NCBI RefSeq assembly: GCF_027595985.1
Contig: NC_073308.1
Location: 14,476,511 to 14,540,510 of the forward strand
Source of the DNA: Sorex araneus
Lineage: Eukaryota; Chordata; Mammalia; Eulipotyphla; Soricidae
Direction of reading: 5' to 3'
DNA length: 64,000 nucleotides
In this document: one piece after another, positions 37,560-48,464 of the stretch
Numbering within the stretch: the stretch's first letter is position 1
Layout: the number at the start of each line of letters is the position of its first letter
Notes under the pieces: model-generated
The model's database searches: none
What the model saw: the letters and a program-made list of their open reading frames with translations, nothing else
What the model was told of the DNA's origin: nothing
Program-made: the position numbers and the translations under genes

Positions 37560-37740
37560 TTTGTTTGTTTTTTGCTTTTCTTTTGGGTCACACCTGGCGA
37601 TGCACAGAGGTTACTCCTGGCTCTGCACTCAGGAATTACTCCTGGCGGTGCTCAGGGGACCATATGGGATGCTGGGAATCGAACCCAGGTCCACCGCGTG
37701 CAAGGCAAACGCCCTACCCGCTGTACTATCGCTCCAGCCC
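37560..37740 (-). mobile_element. Shrew SINE (antisense)
   Basis: Near-consensus copy with a 15-bp TSD CAGTTCTGGAGATTG (37545-37559 and 37741-37755). Confidence 0.95.
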
Positions 37741-37759
37741 CAGTTCTGGAGATTGAACT

Positions 37760-38700
37760 GGAGTCCATCCCCTGGTTCAAAGCAAGAGTCTCTGTATATC
37801 TCTCAGGCCTGAGGGATTATAATAGTTTTTCAGGACAAGCACTTGTGAAATTTACCAGCAACTTAAAGGCACTCAGAAAGTGAACACTTCCACATCAGGA
37901 AAACAAGCTGTCAGCTGTATTTAAAGGTTTAAAGGCAGCAAAGATTTTAGGCTGACACCATCATCCCTGGGAGAAGAATCTTTTGCCACCAGACATCTTG
38001 GCCCTGACTGTGGGCCTTCTCCCGGCTCGAATCATCAGGATTGGGCAAGCTTCTGGCAAAACAGAGCCGCATGACTTAGCTCTCTTTGTGCGCCAATGCA
38101 GAGGGAAACAAGCAAACAAAACACTTCTGATGCCTTCCTGTGGTCCCAAAATAAGATCAGTGACAGAGGGGGCTGACTAAGTCAGGGTGGTCACTGCCCA
38201 CGTGTCTGACTCAGATCACGGGGCTGTTTTGGGGTCTCATCACCAGCTGACACTCAGGCCTCTGGTCAAAGCATTTTTGACCCTGACAACCATCTGCTCC
38301 TTTGTGACAGTGGCACACTGAATGTCAGTGTGGTCAGACCCTGGGTGTGGGGCCATGGCTGCCACAGGCTAGAAACTTCAGGGTCTTCGAACAAGGTCAG
38401 CAGAGCTTCGGGATCCTGGAGACAAGGAGCAGAACAAAGGCTCCAGTGTCCTCTGCTAAGTGGTGCTTCACGGTGACCAGGCCAGACCAGGACATCTTGT
38501 GGACGCAGGATGGCCCACAACTCCTCATGAGAGCCATCTTCCAGTTCTTTTGCCTTCTGTCACATGACTTTCATTTCCTGTTGGGGCTTTTCTGCAGCTG
38601 TCACTGACCTGCTAACCCCTTCTTGGGATATGGCCTAGTCCGGCCGGGGGCCTGGGTGTCAGTTCTTCACTGCCTGTGTGCCGGGAGCGCACCCGGCCTT
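37760..38700. other. Intergenic stretch, nothing recognised
   Basis: Unique sequence. The minus strand was checked for a processed pseudogene and no protein was recognised. Confidence 0.4.
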
Positions 38701-38734
38701 GCTGGCTCCAGCGTTCTCGTCCTGGCATGCACCA

Positions 38735-38866
38735 GCACACCCACATCCGGCCCTGCTCAGGACTGACTTCTGACTGTGCTAGGGGTCACTTGGTGCCAAG
38801 GCCTGAACCTGGGTCCGCCGAGTTCGAGGCAAGTACCCACTCACTGTATCACCTCTCTGGTCCCCC
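38735..38866 (-). mobile_element. Degenerate SINE (antisense)
   Basis: CCTGAACCTGGGTCCGCCGAG and a CTCTCTGGTCCCC end match the reverse SINE head region. Confidence 0.7.
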
Positions 38867-38999
38867 ATGGCCATCTCTCACAGGACTTCCCCTTCCCGTC
38901 TTCAGCATCAGACTTAAAGGAACTTTCCGATCTTGAAAAGTATTAGAGCACATTATTAAAAAGGACTAAATGCCTACAGGCCTTTTATCTTCTCTTTAG

Positions 39000-39185
39000 G
39001 GGGGCACATACACAGTGGTGCTCAGGGAGCACTCCTGGGTGTCCAGGGGAACTTTCGTGGTGCCAGGGCTGGCTGCCTGCGAGGCTCCCTGCTGTCTTGG
39101 CTCACCTGCGTCATGTGACCCAAGCGCAGAGCCAGGAGTAAGCCTTGAACATAGCTGGATGTGGCCCCAAAACTAAATAAAGAAA
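39000..39185. mobile_element. SINE fragments, mixed orientation
   Basis: 39000-39110 resembles a reverse SINE body (GGTGCTCAGGGAGCACTCCTG). 39113-39185 is a sense tail (CAGAGCCAGGAGTAAGCC, then GTGGCCCCAAAAC and A-rich). Confidence 0.55.
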
Positions 39186-39564
39186 ATTGTTTTCCTCACA
39201 AACACAAAAGACAAAATCAGTTGTAATGAGGGAAACAAAATGAACCATCCCACAAATGTCAATCTTGTGGCTCTTAAGGGCCTCCAAACTCCTCCAAAGT
39301 GGACCAGAAGGAGGTTAAAACCTGCCCTGGGATTTCTGGTTTTATAAATACAAGAAAATATAAACTTAAAGGTAAGACTCTTTCTGTTTTGGCCCTGGCG
39401 GCACTGAGCCACTCTGAGCGCCTCTGTGATGTGTGGCTTCCCAGATTCTCCCAGGCTCTCCCGGCCGCCGCCCTTTCTTCTCTCACCACTGATAAGAGAG
39501 CCGTAAAGTCAGCAAGCCAAATTCGCCTATATTATTTGCTCTAAATTTGTTAGCGGTGTGGGTG

Positions 39565-39716
39565 GTGGCAGGCCAGACTTGGTTTGCCCTGGGGCTATTC
39601 CCGGTTCTGTGCTCAGGGGTGACCTGTGGCGGTGCTGGGGGTCCATATGTGGTGCCAGGGATTCAGTCAGGGTAACCTCCTGGCCACCTTGCTTGTTATC
39701 CTGTCTCTCCAACCCT
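39565..39716 (-). mobile_element. Degenerate SINE (antisense)
   Basis: GTGCTCAGGGGTGACCTGTGG, CCATATGTGGTGCCAGGG and CTGTCTCTCCAACCC fit the reverse SINE. Confidence 0.7.
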
Positions 39717-39744
39717 GAACCTTCCCATTTCAGACACATGACAG

Positions 39745-39922
39745 CGTGAGGCGGGAGGAATAGTAGATAGGGCACTTGCCTTGCACGCGGCTGAGCAGGG
39801 TTCAACCCCGGCACCACTTATGGTTCCCCGAGCACTCCAGGGGTGATCACTGAAGTACAGAAGCAGGAGTTAGCCCTGAGCATCTTGGCGTGTGTCCCAA
39901 ACACACACCAAAAAAAAAAAAA
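39745..39922 (+). mobile_element. Diverged SINE (sense)
   Basis: GGGCACTTGCCTTGCACGCG, GGTTCAACCCCGGC (B-box region), GAGCACTCCAGGGGTGATC and an A15-type tail. Confidence 0.8.
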
Positions 39923-39929
39923 AAACAAA

Positions 39930-40920
39930 AAACAAAAAACAAAACCCAAACACAATTTATCTTGAAGACAGAGATGCTTCATCTGCCATGGGACAACTTC
40001 TGGCTTCAAGTTATGTTAAAACTACAGGCTGCCTTGCACAAAGGAGGCCGTGAGAAGATGAGGGGACTCAGGTGCCTGAGGTGAAGGCAGGCCACTGGTG
40101 GAGCATGAGATCTTGTGTCCTGCGGGAACGGCTGGCTTTCCTCCCACTTACAGGATGATCTGAGGCAACTGCCTCCATGAGGACGAGGCCAGCAGCACAT
40201 GACCCTCAGCCACCCAGTGGACACGTGTCTATGCACAGGAGCCAGGGACAGCTGTGTGCATGCTGAGGTGTGCTGGCCAGCAATCTGGGGACTTTAAACC
40301 GTCTGGGCTCAGAATCAGATGGGAAGCTTTGATGGCCACAGAGCCCCTTCGCTCTGGAGGAGGAAACAGGGACTGACTGGCTCCTGCCTACCTTATCGAC
40401 TCCTCAGGGGATACCAACCCAGAATCATGTTCCAGAAAATGCCCGACCTCCCAGAGAATGTTCTAGAACTTTGATGTTTGCCCAATCCAGCTTGCCGGGA
40501 CTACTAAAAAGATCCTAGGTTTGCCTCTACCCTCCACTAGTGGGACACAAGCATAAAGGAACCACGGGCCTTCCCCTTCCTTGGCTCTCCAGGGGCTGCC
40601 GTGATGGCTGGGGGCTCCCTCATGCCAGCCTGGAAGTTTGCACCTCGGGCTGTGGAGCTTGCAGGTGCCTGGCCGTGGGCACTCCCCAACAGCAACCAAA
40701 GACACAGTCTGGGTGAGACCCAGAGATTTGCCACGAGGCACTACACACGCAAGACCCTGCTCGCCAAAGCCCACAGGGAGAGTCAGGACCCCTCTTGGCA
40801 GACCCCCAGTTCCCCACTTCCTGAGCAAGAGGGAGAGATTGGCTGCAAGAAGCCAAATTCTTCTGTTAGCTCTGGGCAGATTCTTACATCGATGATGGTG
40901 CTTATGAGGTAGAATTTCTG
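39930..40920. other. Intergenic stretch, nothing recognised
   Basis: Unique-looking sequence without exon, repeat or CpG island. Confidence 0.4.
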
Positions 40921-40924
40921 AACC

Positions 40925-41310
40925 TCTGGCCACTGTCGAATCACGAATCACGAAATCCCATTGATTGCCAATTTCTCGAGCGGGCTCAGTAACCTCTCCA
41001 TTCGTCCTATCCCTGAGATTTTAGAAGCGTCTCTCCACTTGGCCTTCCCAATGATGCTGCATTGGAGGCTCTTTCAGGGTCAGGGGAATGAGATCCAGCT
41101 AGTTACTGGCTTTAGCATATGGATACACCATGGGAAGCTTGCGAGGCTGTCCCATGTGGGCAGAAAACTCTCAGTAGCTTGCTAGTTTCTCCCAGAGGGA
41201 GAAGTAGGTTATAAGATATCCTACTTCTGGGAGCTTGCTTTTAAGTCTCTGGATGTTGGCTGTTGATGGGATTACACACACCTGGGTTCCTCTGCCGGTA
41301 CCTTCATGCG
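40925..41310 (-). mobile_element. Long SINE-related element (family 2), antisense
   Basis: Reverse of the 33842-34415 element: CAGTAACCTCTCCATTCGTC, ATACACCATGGGAAGCTTGC, TTGGCTGTTGATGGGATTAC and CACACCTGGGTTCCTC occur in mirrored order. Confidence 0.8.
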
Positions 41311-41509
41311 TGAGCGTGAGGCCTGTCCAAACGTGTGGAGAGGGGCCTTGAGCATGGTTGTAGCTAGGTTCCGGTGGTCTTCGGCTGCCGGGAGCTCTGC
41401 TCGGGGCGGGGAGGGAAGCTGGAGCCCATCCCCTCCAAGGGGAAGACAGCCAGGCGTGCAGGCAAGAGACTCGGTTTATTTATTTAAAAATAAAAAAAAT
41501 TCAGGGTGG

Positions 41510-41705
41510 GGTGGGGGGAGATGGGATTGGGGAGGGTAGAGGGATGTTGGGTGTACCGGTGGTGGAGAATGGGCACTGGTGAAGGGATGGGTTCTCAAAC
41601 TTTGTATGGGGGAAACATGAGCACAAAAATGTATAAATCTGTAACTGTACCCTCACGGTGATTCACTAATTAAAAATAAATAAATTTTAAAAATAAAATA
41701 AAAAA
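41510..41705 (+). mobile_element. LINE-1 3' end (sense)
   Basis: G-rich block, GGCACTGGTGAAGGGATGGG, GTAACTGTACCCTCACGGTG and an A-rich tail. Confidence 0.8.
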
Positions 41706-41714
41706 TAAATAAAA

Positions 41715-41830
41715 ATAAAAAATTATTTTAATAAAGTTGTTTACGATGATTACCTTCAATATTCCAACCCTAATCCCACCACCATTACACCTTCCCACCA
41801 CCATTTTTTCCAGTTTTCCTATCAACTAAG
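41715..41830 (-). mobile_element. LINE-1-like 3' end fragment (antisense)
   Basis: ATAAAGTTGTTTACGATGATT followed by CCCACCACCATT blocks; a sister copy lies at 55825-55945. Confidence 0.55.
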
Positions 41831-41921
41831 CCTGCCCCAACAGCAGTTCCTAAATAATTTTGTATTGTTATGAATAATTCGCTAAAATGATCATAAAAGA
41901 TTTCTTTAAAGAAAGTGACTG

Positions 41922-42101
41922 GGGGCCGGAGCGATAGCACAGCGGGTAGGGCGTTTGCCTTGCACGCGGCCGACCTGGGTTCGATCCCCAGCATCCCATA
42001 TGGTCCCCCGAGCACCGCCAGGAGTAATTCCTGAGTGCAAAGCCAGGAGTAACCCCTGAGCATCGCTGGGTGTGACCCAAAAAGCAAAAAAAAAAAAGAA
42101 A
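41922..42101 (+). mobile_element. Young shrew SINE (sense)
   Basis: Near-consensus from GGGGCCGGAGCGATAGCAC to GACCCAAAAAGC plus A-rich, flanked by AAAGTGACTG (about 41912 and 42102). Confidence 0.95.
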
Positions 42102-42109
42102 AAAAGTGA

Positions 42110-42885
42110 CTGGCCACTGTCCTTAGAGGACCATATGATCTATGCTTCAGAGAGTGTGTCTGAGAATGGCATCTGTTTAAAGAGATGGGAAAAGCAGCTG
42201 GACCACGAGAAATTGAAAGAAGTGGAGAGACTATCTCACAGCAGTGCTGAGCATGGTGCACGGGCGGTGTATGGGCACTGTCTCGCTGAACCTAGGGCGG
42301 TGCATTCTGGGCTGAATAAGAAAGTTCTCTGGCCTCTGCAGAGCTCATGGTGTTCTATCCCCTCCCCCTTCCATTCCAAGCATTTCTAGAATCCATTAAA
42401 AATGCCAAGAGTGCAAGCATAGTAATAGGGCGTCATGCCTAGCAGGTGGCTTGTTGATTATTTTGAAGGTGACAGCATGAACTAGCCACTTGGGAAGCAC
42501 AGTGACATGGTGCCAGCAGCCAGTGCGTGGGCGCTCACACAGTCCTAGCCTCAGGGACAGTTCATGCTCCGGGGCATTTCCAGCCTGTTCTTTCCTGGCC
42601 TCTCACCCTTCTCTGCCCCCCATGGCCACTCTGCCTGCCTTCTTCCTCTCCCGGAGGCAATCCTGGGTAAGAACCTTGAATACCCAGGAGAGCTGAGGGC
42701 AATTACTCCCCTATGCTCACTTGCCTTTGGAGACGGCAGGACTCTTCCGCCTGCGGTGGGGACCTGTCCCGAGGAAACCTGTAGCGGGCACTGGGCTCAC
42801 CCCTTGAGCCTGCACTGATAATTGAGCTTGTCACTTTCTCCATTTAAATCCATCTTTGAAACTAGACTTTTGAGTCTTCTGCCTT
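42110..42885. other. Intergenic stretch, nothing recognised
   Basis: Unique-looking sequence with no gene or repeat identified. Confidence 0.4.
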
Positions 42886-42892
42886 ATTTATT

Positions 42893-43042
42893 TATTTTGC
42901 TTTGAGGGTCACACCGGCGATGCACAGGGGTTACTCCTGGCTCTGCACTCAGGAATCACCCCTGGCGGTGCTCAGGGGACCATAGTGCAGCAGCCAAGTG
43001 CAAGGCAAACGCCCTACCCGGTGTACTATGGCTCCAGCCCCC
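42893..43042 (-). mobile_element. SINE with internal deletion (antisense)
   Basis: Consensus-like, but part of the B-box region between GGGGACCATA and GCAAGGCAAACG is missing. TTCTGCCTTATTT on both flanks is the likely TSD. Confidence 0.9.
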
Positions 43043-43054
43043 ATTCTGCCTTAT

Positions 43055-43165
43055 TTTTGGTTTGGGGTCAGGCCCTGCAGTGTTCAGGGGTCACTGCCGG
43101 CAGTGCTGGAGAGGCACCCTGTGGTGCCTAGGGTAGAACCAGGGTCAGCTCTGAGCAAGACACCA
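43055..43165 (-). mobile_element. Degenerate SINE (antisense)
   Basis: GTTCAGGGGTCACTGCCGGC and CCAGGGTCAGCTCTGAGCAAG suggest a strongly mutated reverse copy. Confidence 0.55.
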
Positions 43166-43753
43166 CCGGCCCTGGGCCTGCCTCTGCGCTCTGCAGGGCT
43201 CTCAGCACACGGGAGCCAGTGCAGCCTGGGTCGCCATCCGCCTCGGCCCCAAGAGTCCAACGTCAGACCCACCCGAACAGGTCCCCAGGGGGCAAAGATG
43301 GGCAGAGGCCTCGGTGCTCACACACGGTGCTCGCAGACCAAGTCCTGAGCCCTTGTGCAGAGCCCAACCTGGTACTGGAGAAACGGTGCGGCAAGTGGGG
43401 TCCACAGTTCTCGGTCTGGGGCGGACACGACCCCCGCAGCGGCCTTTGCTCCACGCATTTTCCTCGGGCTGCACGGAGCCCCCCACGGCCGTGCCCGCGG
43501 CTGACACACGCCCTTCACCGCCCCCCCCCCGCCCCCTGGGACAACCCTGAGGCGCGGGACCGCCAGTGCGGAAACCAGAGCCGTCCAGCCGGCACCGCCA
43601 CCCTGGAGCACCCGGGCACCCGGACTCAGCGACCCGACACAGGGCCCCGCCCCTGCTCCGCCCTCCCAGTCAAGCCCGCCGCCAGCCAGGCCCCGCCCCG
43701 CCAAGCCCCGCCCACCGGGCCCCGCCCCGCCCCGCCCCACCCGGCCCTCCAGG

Positions 43754-43766
43754 GAACGTTCCAGAA
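43754..43766 (+). promoter_or_regulatory. Heat-shock element (HSF site)
   Basis: GAAcgTTCcaGAA: three perfectly spaced inverted nGAAn units. Confidence 0.7.
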
Positions 43767-43942
43767 CCCGGCCCTGCTGGGGAAGCCCCAGTGGCGTTCC
43801 GGCGCGGGCGGGGGGCTCGTTCCCGGCAACTCGGTGTCCCTCACCTGGCGCGACCCCGCGCGGCCCTAGGCCGGCCGGCCCGCGCGCCCAGGTGCGGGGG
43901 GCGCGCGCAGCGAGTCAGGGACGCGCCCCCGGCGCGTGCCGA

Positions 43943-43950
43943 TGACGTCA
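43943..43950 (+). promoter_or_regulatory. CRE/ATF site
   Basis: TGACGTCA, the full palindromic CREB/ATF element, about 100 bp upstream of the predicted start. Confidence 0.75.
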
Positions 43951-44526
43951 GCCGACTCGGGCGACCTCAGCGCCTCGGGCCCAGCCGCCCGCGAAGATTC
44001 GCGGACTTTCCATGGCTTAAAGGGGCCGAGCCGCGGCTCCGGGCTGACGCTGAGTGAGTGGGCCCCTCGCTGTCAGCTCGGCGCAGCGCCCTCTGTCCTG
44101 ACGAGCGGGCCCTGTTTAGGCGGGGAGAGCCTGTGTGGCACCTGCGAGCGCGCTGTCCGGGCGCCTCCTCCTGGAAGCCCTCCTTGAATAACGCGCCCCT
44201 AGCGCGTTCATACAAATCTTTCACCTGGGGCCGACTTGGCCGTCTTAGCCCCGGTGCTGACCGAGTGCAAACACCTTGCGAATGTGAACTTCTCGCTCAG
44301 GCGCCTGTAGCTATGGGAGCTTCCAGAGGCGGTAGCCGGGTCCGGGGGCTCCGCACTGCGGCGGGCGGGAGCCGCGCCTCGTCACGGGCCCCTGCCCCCC
44401 GGCCCGGAGCGACCCCGGGCTGCCTGCCCACCGCACTTCCCGGCCGGGGCACGCCGGCAGGCCGAGTGCGCCGCCGCTTTAGCGCCCTGGCCCAGCATCG
44501 CCGGGGCTGCCCTTCTGGACGCTTCT

Positions 44527-44543
44527 CCCCCCCCCCCCCCCCC
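44527..44543. repeat. Poly-C run
   Basis: About 17 consecutive C at the edge of the CpG island. Confidence 0.9.
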
Positions 44544-44549
44544 GCAGCC

Positions 44550-45180
44550 CCAGGAAATGTCGTGAAGCGCCACGAATGTCTCTGGCCTCTAATGTGGAAG
44601 GATTGTGACCCCCGGAGTCCCGGGCTGCGACCTCTGCCGGTGACTCACCCGCTGAGTGACACAGACGGGGCGGGTGTGTGTGGTGGGGGGGGGGACTGCT
44701 GGCCAGACGGGGGAGGCAAAGAAGCGTATTGTCCGTGTCCTGTGGTCTTATGGCTCCTCCGCGCACAGGGGCCCGGCGGTGGCAGCTGGGCCAGGACGCT
44801 GCCTTGGCAAGGAGCTCCTTCAGGACCCCACCAGGGACACCTGGGACATTTCTGTTCTAGCCTCAGCCTGTTCCGGCAAGAGGACACTTGCCACTGTGCT
44901 ACCCGGGTTCATGCCACTACTCTCCCTGCTCCAGCTCAGCTGCTGATCTCCAGGGCACAGCCTCTGCTGTGCCGCCTAAGAGTCACACAAGCTGGTGAGA
45001 GTGAGGTGGTCTCACTCACCGTGTCTTAGATCTCTGTTCGCCCTTCTTTGCCCTCGAAACGCTTCTTCCTGGACTGGGTGCTGTGATGGGTGGGACACTG
45101 CAGAGGCCCTGTCATGAACAGCCAGTGTCCTCCCAGGCTTGCCCAGGGACAGCAGAGCATGTGATCCATAGCTACTTGGA
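44550..45180. other. Stretch downstream of the orphan CpG island
   Basis: No splice-supported exon is recognised, although a long ORF from 44058 continues to 45029. It could hold part of an unannotated noncoding first exon or intron. Confidence 0.35.
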
Positions 45181-45415
45181 AGGATGGGTGGGTGGGTGGG
45201 GAGTGGATGGATGGATGGATGGATGGATGGATGGATGGATATGGGGAGTGGATGGGTGGATGGATGGGTGGGTGGGTGGATGGGGAGTGGATGGGTGGAT
45301 GGATGGGGAGTGGGTAGATGGGGAGTGGATGGGTGGATGGATGGGGAGTGGGTAGATGGGGAGTGGATGGGTGGATGGATGGGGAGTGGATGGGTGGATG
45401 GGTGGGTGGGTGGCA
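45181..45415. repeat. (GGAT/GGGT)n minisatellite
   Basis: Tetranucleotide array GGAT/GGGT mixed with GGGGAGTGGATGG units. It contains GGGTGGGTGGGTGGGG at 45186-45201, a G-quadruplex motif. Confidence 0.95.
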
Positions 45416-45419
45416 GTGA

Positions 45420-47875
45420 TGGGGAGACTCCTTCAGAGGAGCTTGGAGGAGTGTGAGTGCTATGGAAGTGCTTCTTAGAGTTTCTCGTGCAGGACCATAT
45501 CAGCCACTTGTCCAGACCCACAGAAAGGAGCCTCCCAAGGGGACCCTTGCCTCTCCTGTGGGCTCTGGGTTTTCATGACATGTAGGGGTATCCCTTGTAG
45601 CAAATATTTATTTAGGGGTCACCTGTGTCGGAGCCGGCAGTGGGGTGTTCCTCAGATCTCCAGCCCTCCCTTTGGCTCCCTTTGCCGTGCGTCTGTACCT
45701 GCTCTACGAAGAAAGCCTGTTCGCAAGACTGCAGGCGGGCAGACCGGAAGGCTTTCCTCAGACTTTGCAGAGTGAGCTGGAAGTGTGGGTTTCGTTTCTC
45801 TGTTTTTGTCTTTTTCGAGTACCCAGGTGGCGCTGGTGGCTCCTCCCGCCCCTGTGGCACCAGGGTGAGGCCGGTGTCGGCTGCGTGAGGCAGGTGCTGT
45901 GCCCAGGAAGGGTCTGCCGGGCACGTGAGGGGTACCTGCTGGGGAACGTGTCCACCGGGGCCCCCAGAGTCAGCTGCTTAGGAAGGCTGCTTTGGGGCCA
46001 AGTGGCCTGGCGTGTCCTCACCTACTCAGCCAGGTGCTGGCCACTGGGGCGTGTGCCTGGAGGGCAGGGAAAGGGCAGGATGAAGGCAGGCTCATTTTTA
46101 GATGATGGCTCGCATCTCAGAGGGCACTTGGGGCACGTTCGTCACCCACAGTCTGACGTCGTCCTGTAACCACTCAGGAGCAGCTGCTGGCTGCAGGGCT
46201 GGGGCGGGGTCTGCCTGGGTACACGTCCTCCAGTGCAGATAAATGTGAAGGGACCACCCAGGGGAGCTGAGCAGGGGACAAGGTCTCCACGGGACGGCCG
46301 GATTTCCAGCCCTCATCCCAACACGTGAGTCTCTTTGGGGGCTTCCAAGCAGGACGAACTCCAGGGGGTGGGGGTGCCTGGTCTGCAGCCTCCAGCGGGG
46401 GTTGCCCACCGTGGCCAGGTCAGCGCTGCCCCACGGGGCAGCAGGAAATGGCAGTAGCCACCCAGGGGCGCAGCTCCCCAAGAAGTGGAGGTCAGGGGGC
46501 TGTGGGGTCTCTGGTCAGATCAGTTGCATTCAGCTCAGAGAGTCGGGCGGGACTCCAGACGGCCCTGCGGTCTCGGCTGTGGGTGCAGCCGGCCGGGCTT
46601 TCGTCTCGGGTCGAGCCACACAGTCAGGCCGGGGCCCTGCATGGCCCCTCTCAAAGCCTGTGCGGGGGTGAGGGCTGTGAGTCATGCAGCCAGAGCCCAG
46701 ACCCAGTTTGGCTGCAGCTCTAGTGGGGTGAGGGAGGGGGAGATGGGAGCCCCGAGTCCGGCTCGCTCTGGGTGTGCCCGTGCTGCCACGCCCCAGCCCG
46801 GCCCCCGCAGCTCTGCTGGCTGTGCTCCTCTTGGCGTGGAAGTGTGAGGCTGGGGGCTTCTAGCCCCTGTCCAAGTGGTCCTGTGGTTGGCAGAGGAGAA
46901 AGCCCGGGTCCCACTCAGAGCCTCAGCCTCCCACTTAAAACATGGGGTGATGGTGCTCTAGGAAAGTGGGGGGTAATGTCACTTAAGGATTTGCTGCTTG
47001 GGTCTGTGCCTGGCAGTTCTCAGGGGTTACCTCCTGTGCAGTGCTCATAGTCGTTTCCTGCAGTGCTCGGGGACCTATGAGCTGCCAATGCTCTCGGGGC
47101 CAGAACTTGGGGCTCCTGCCTGGGAAGCTGTGGCCCTGCCCAGCTCCGGTAGGGGCGTAGAGGAGGCTGGGCGGGAGGCTTCAGTGGGGACCTGGGGGCG
47201 GGGTGTCAGCCAGCACTGAGACCCCCACATTCCTTCCTCTTCCTCTTCACTCCTGCAGCTCAGGGGCGGCTGCCGGCTCATGCCTGCAGGCTGCTCCAGC
47301 TCCGAGTGGGCACAGCGCCATGGCCGGGGGGCACTGTGTGTGGGGAGCAGCCTCAGCGGTGGCGTCAGCTCCCATGCGAGGGGAGAGCCCCTGGGGTACC
47401 CACACTCGAGAGCCGCCCTTGCTCCAGGGGCTCCAGCTCCCGTTGGTCCTGAGCTGGGGCGGGCTCCTGGCGGTGGCTCCGCCTCCTCTGCGGTCACTGA
47501 GGCCAGGCGTGGCGGGCGGGGGCCACCGGGAGCAGTGCACCCCGGTGACTCATCTGACATTAACACAGGCTCTTTCGGGACTTGGGGGGCCTTTTTCAAA
47601 TGATGAGTAATGTGAGGGGTTAGCAGGAAGGGCGACCCGGCCCCGGGCATCTGGGCACACAACACAGGACTGCTGCCAACAGCTGCAGGGGCCCTGGCCC
47701 GGGGTGCTCAGAAAAACCCCTTCCCCAGGATTCGGCCACAGCCGCTGGACTCCGCCGCTGGAAGGGCAGGCCCCTCTCTCCGTTTCCCTGGTCTCAGCAC
47801 TTCGCAGGAAAGATCCTTGGCTCAGTTCTTGCTCTTTTAACACAAGGAAGAGATGGATTTCAGCAAGACAGGACC
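45420..47875. other. Intergenic stretch, nothing recognised
   Basis: GC-rich unique sequence with scattered SINE-like words only (near 46990-47050). No exon or promoter identified. Confidence 0.4.
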
Positions 47876-47879
47876 GCAG

Positions 47880-48040
47880 CGAGCACGCTAGCTTTGCAGG
47901 TGGCCCACCCTGCTTTGGTCTCCGGCATCACACAGGGTCCCCTGAACCCCACCAGGAGATGTCCCTGAGCACAGAGCCAGGATCAGCCCTGAGCAAGGCC
48001 AGGTGTGCACCCCCTGCCCCCCACCAACAATAAAAAGTAA
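47880..48040 (+). mobile_element. Degenerate SINE (sense)
   Basis: CCACCAGGAGATGTCCCTGAG, CAGAGCCAGGATCAGCCC and an A-rich tail with AATAAA. Confidence 0.65.
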
Positions 48041-48078
48041 AAATGAGATGGAATTAAAGTCTTTAGCAAATATTTTCT

Positions 48079-48260
48079 TTCTTTTTTTTTTTTTTACTTT
48101 TTTTAGGTCACACCTGGCAATACTCAGGGGTTACTCCTCGCTCTGCACTCAGTAATCACTCCTGGCAGTGCTCAGGGGACCATGTGGGATGCTGGGAATT
48201 GAACCCGGGTCGGCCGCTTGCAAGGCAAACGCCCTACCCACGTGCTATCGCTCCAGCCCC
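48079..48260 (-). mobile_element. Shrew SINE (antisense)
   Basis: Near-consensus with a 14-bp TSD AGCAAATATTTTCT (48065-48078 and 48261-48274). Confidence 0.95.
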
Positions 48261-48284
48261 AGCAAATATTTTCTGAAAACCACT

Positions 48285-48460
48285 TTTCTTGATTGTTTTT
48301 GGTCCTCACTGGGTAATAATGCTCAGGGCTCACTCATAGCTCTGTGCTCAGGGGCCACTCCTGGAAGTGCCCTGGGAACCGTAAGTGATGCTGGGTGTCA
48401 AAGCCAGCTTGGCCATGTGCAAGGCCAGCGCTGTGCCCCTGTGCTATCTCTTCTGCCCCT
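48285..48460 (-). mobile_element. Diverged SINE (antisense)
   Basis: AATGCTCAGGGCTCACTCATAG, GGGCCACTCCTGGAAGTGCC and TGCTATCTCTTCTGCCCC follow the reverse SINE order. Confidence 0.8.
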
Positions 48461-48464
48461 GTCC

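Larger units (their letters stand above)
43400..44545 (+). promoter_or_regulatory. Orphan CpG-island promoter (possible distal ATF3 promoter)
   Basis: GC-rich, CpG-dense sequence with clustered GCCCCGCCC boxes at 43683-43745, a perfect heat-shock element (43754-43766), a perfect CRE (43943-43950), a CGCGAA/TTCGCG palindrome (43989-44002) and TTAAAGGGG (44016-44024) as a TATA-like site, predicting a plus-strand start near 44045. Human gene order places ATF3 next, and ATF3 has a distal alternative promoter. No ATF3 coding exon was recognised up to 64000, so the link is an inference from position only. Confidence 0.6.

Noticed and set aside
37960-38600. Possible processed pseudogene on the minus strand
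   Set aside because: No frame gave a recognisable protein, and no poly-A tail or TSD was found.
43219-45029. 216-aa and 323-aa plus-strand ORFs in the orphan CpG island
   Set aside because: The composition is that of GC-rich noncoding sequence; no recognisable domain, and poly-C and simple-sequence segments are translated through.
45012-45521. 169-aa Pro/Ser/His-rich minus-strand ORF
   Set aside because: It is the reverse translation of the GGAT/GGGT minisatellite.
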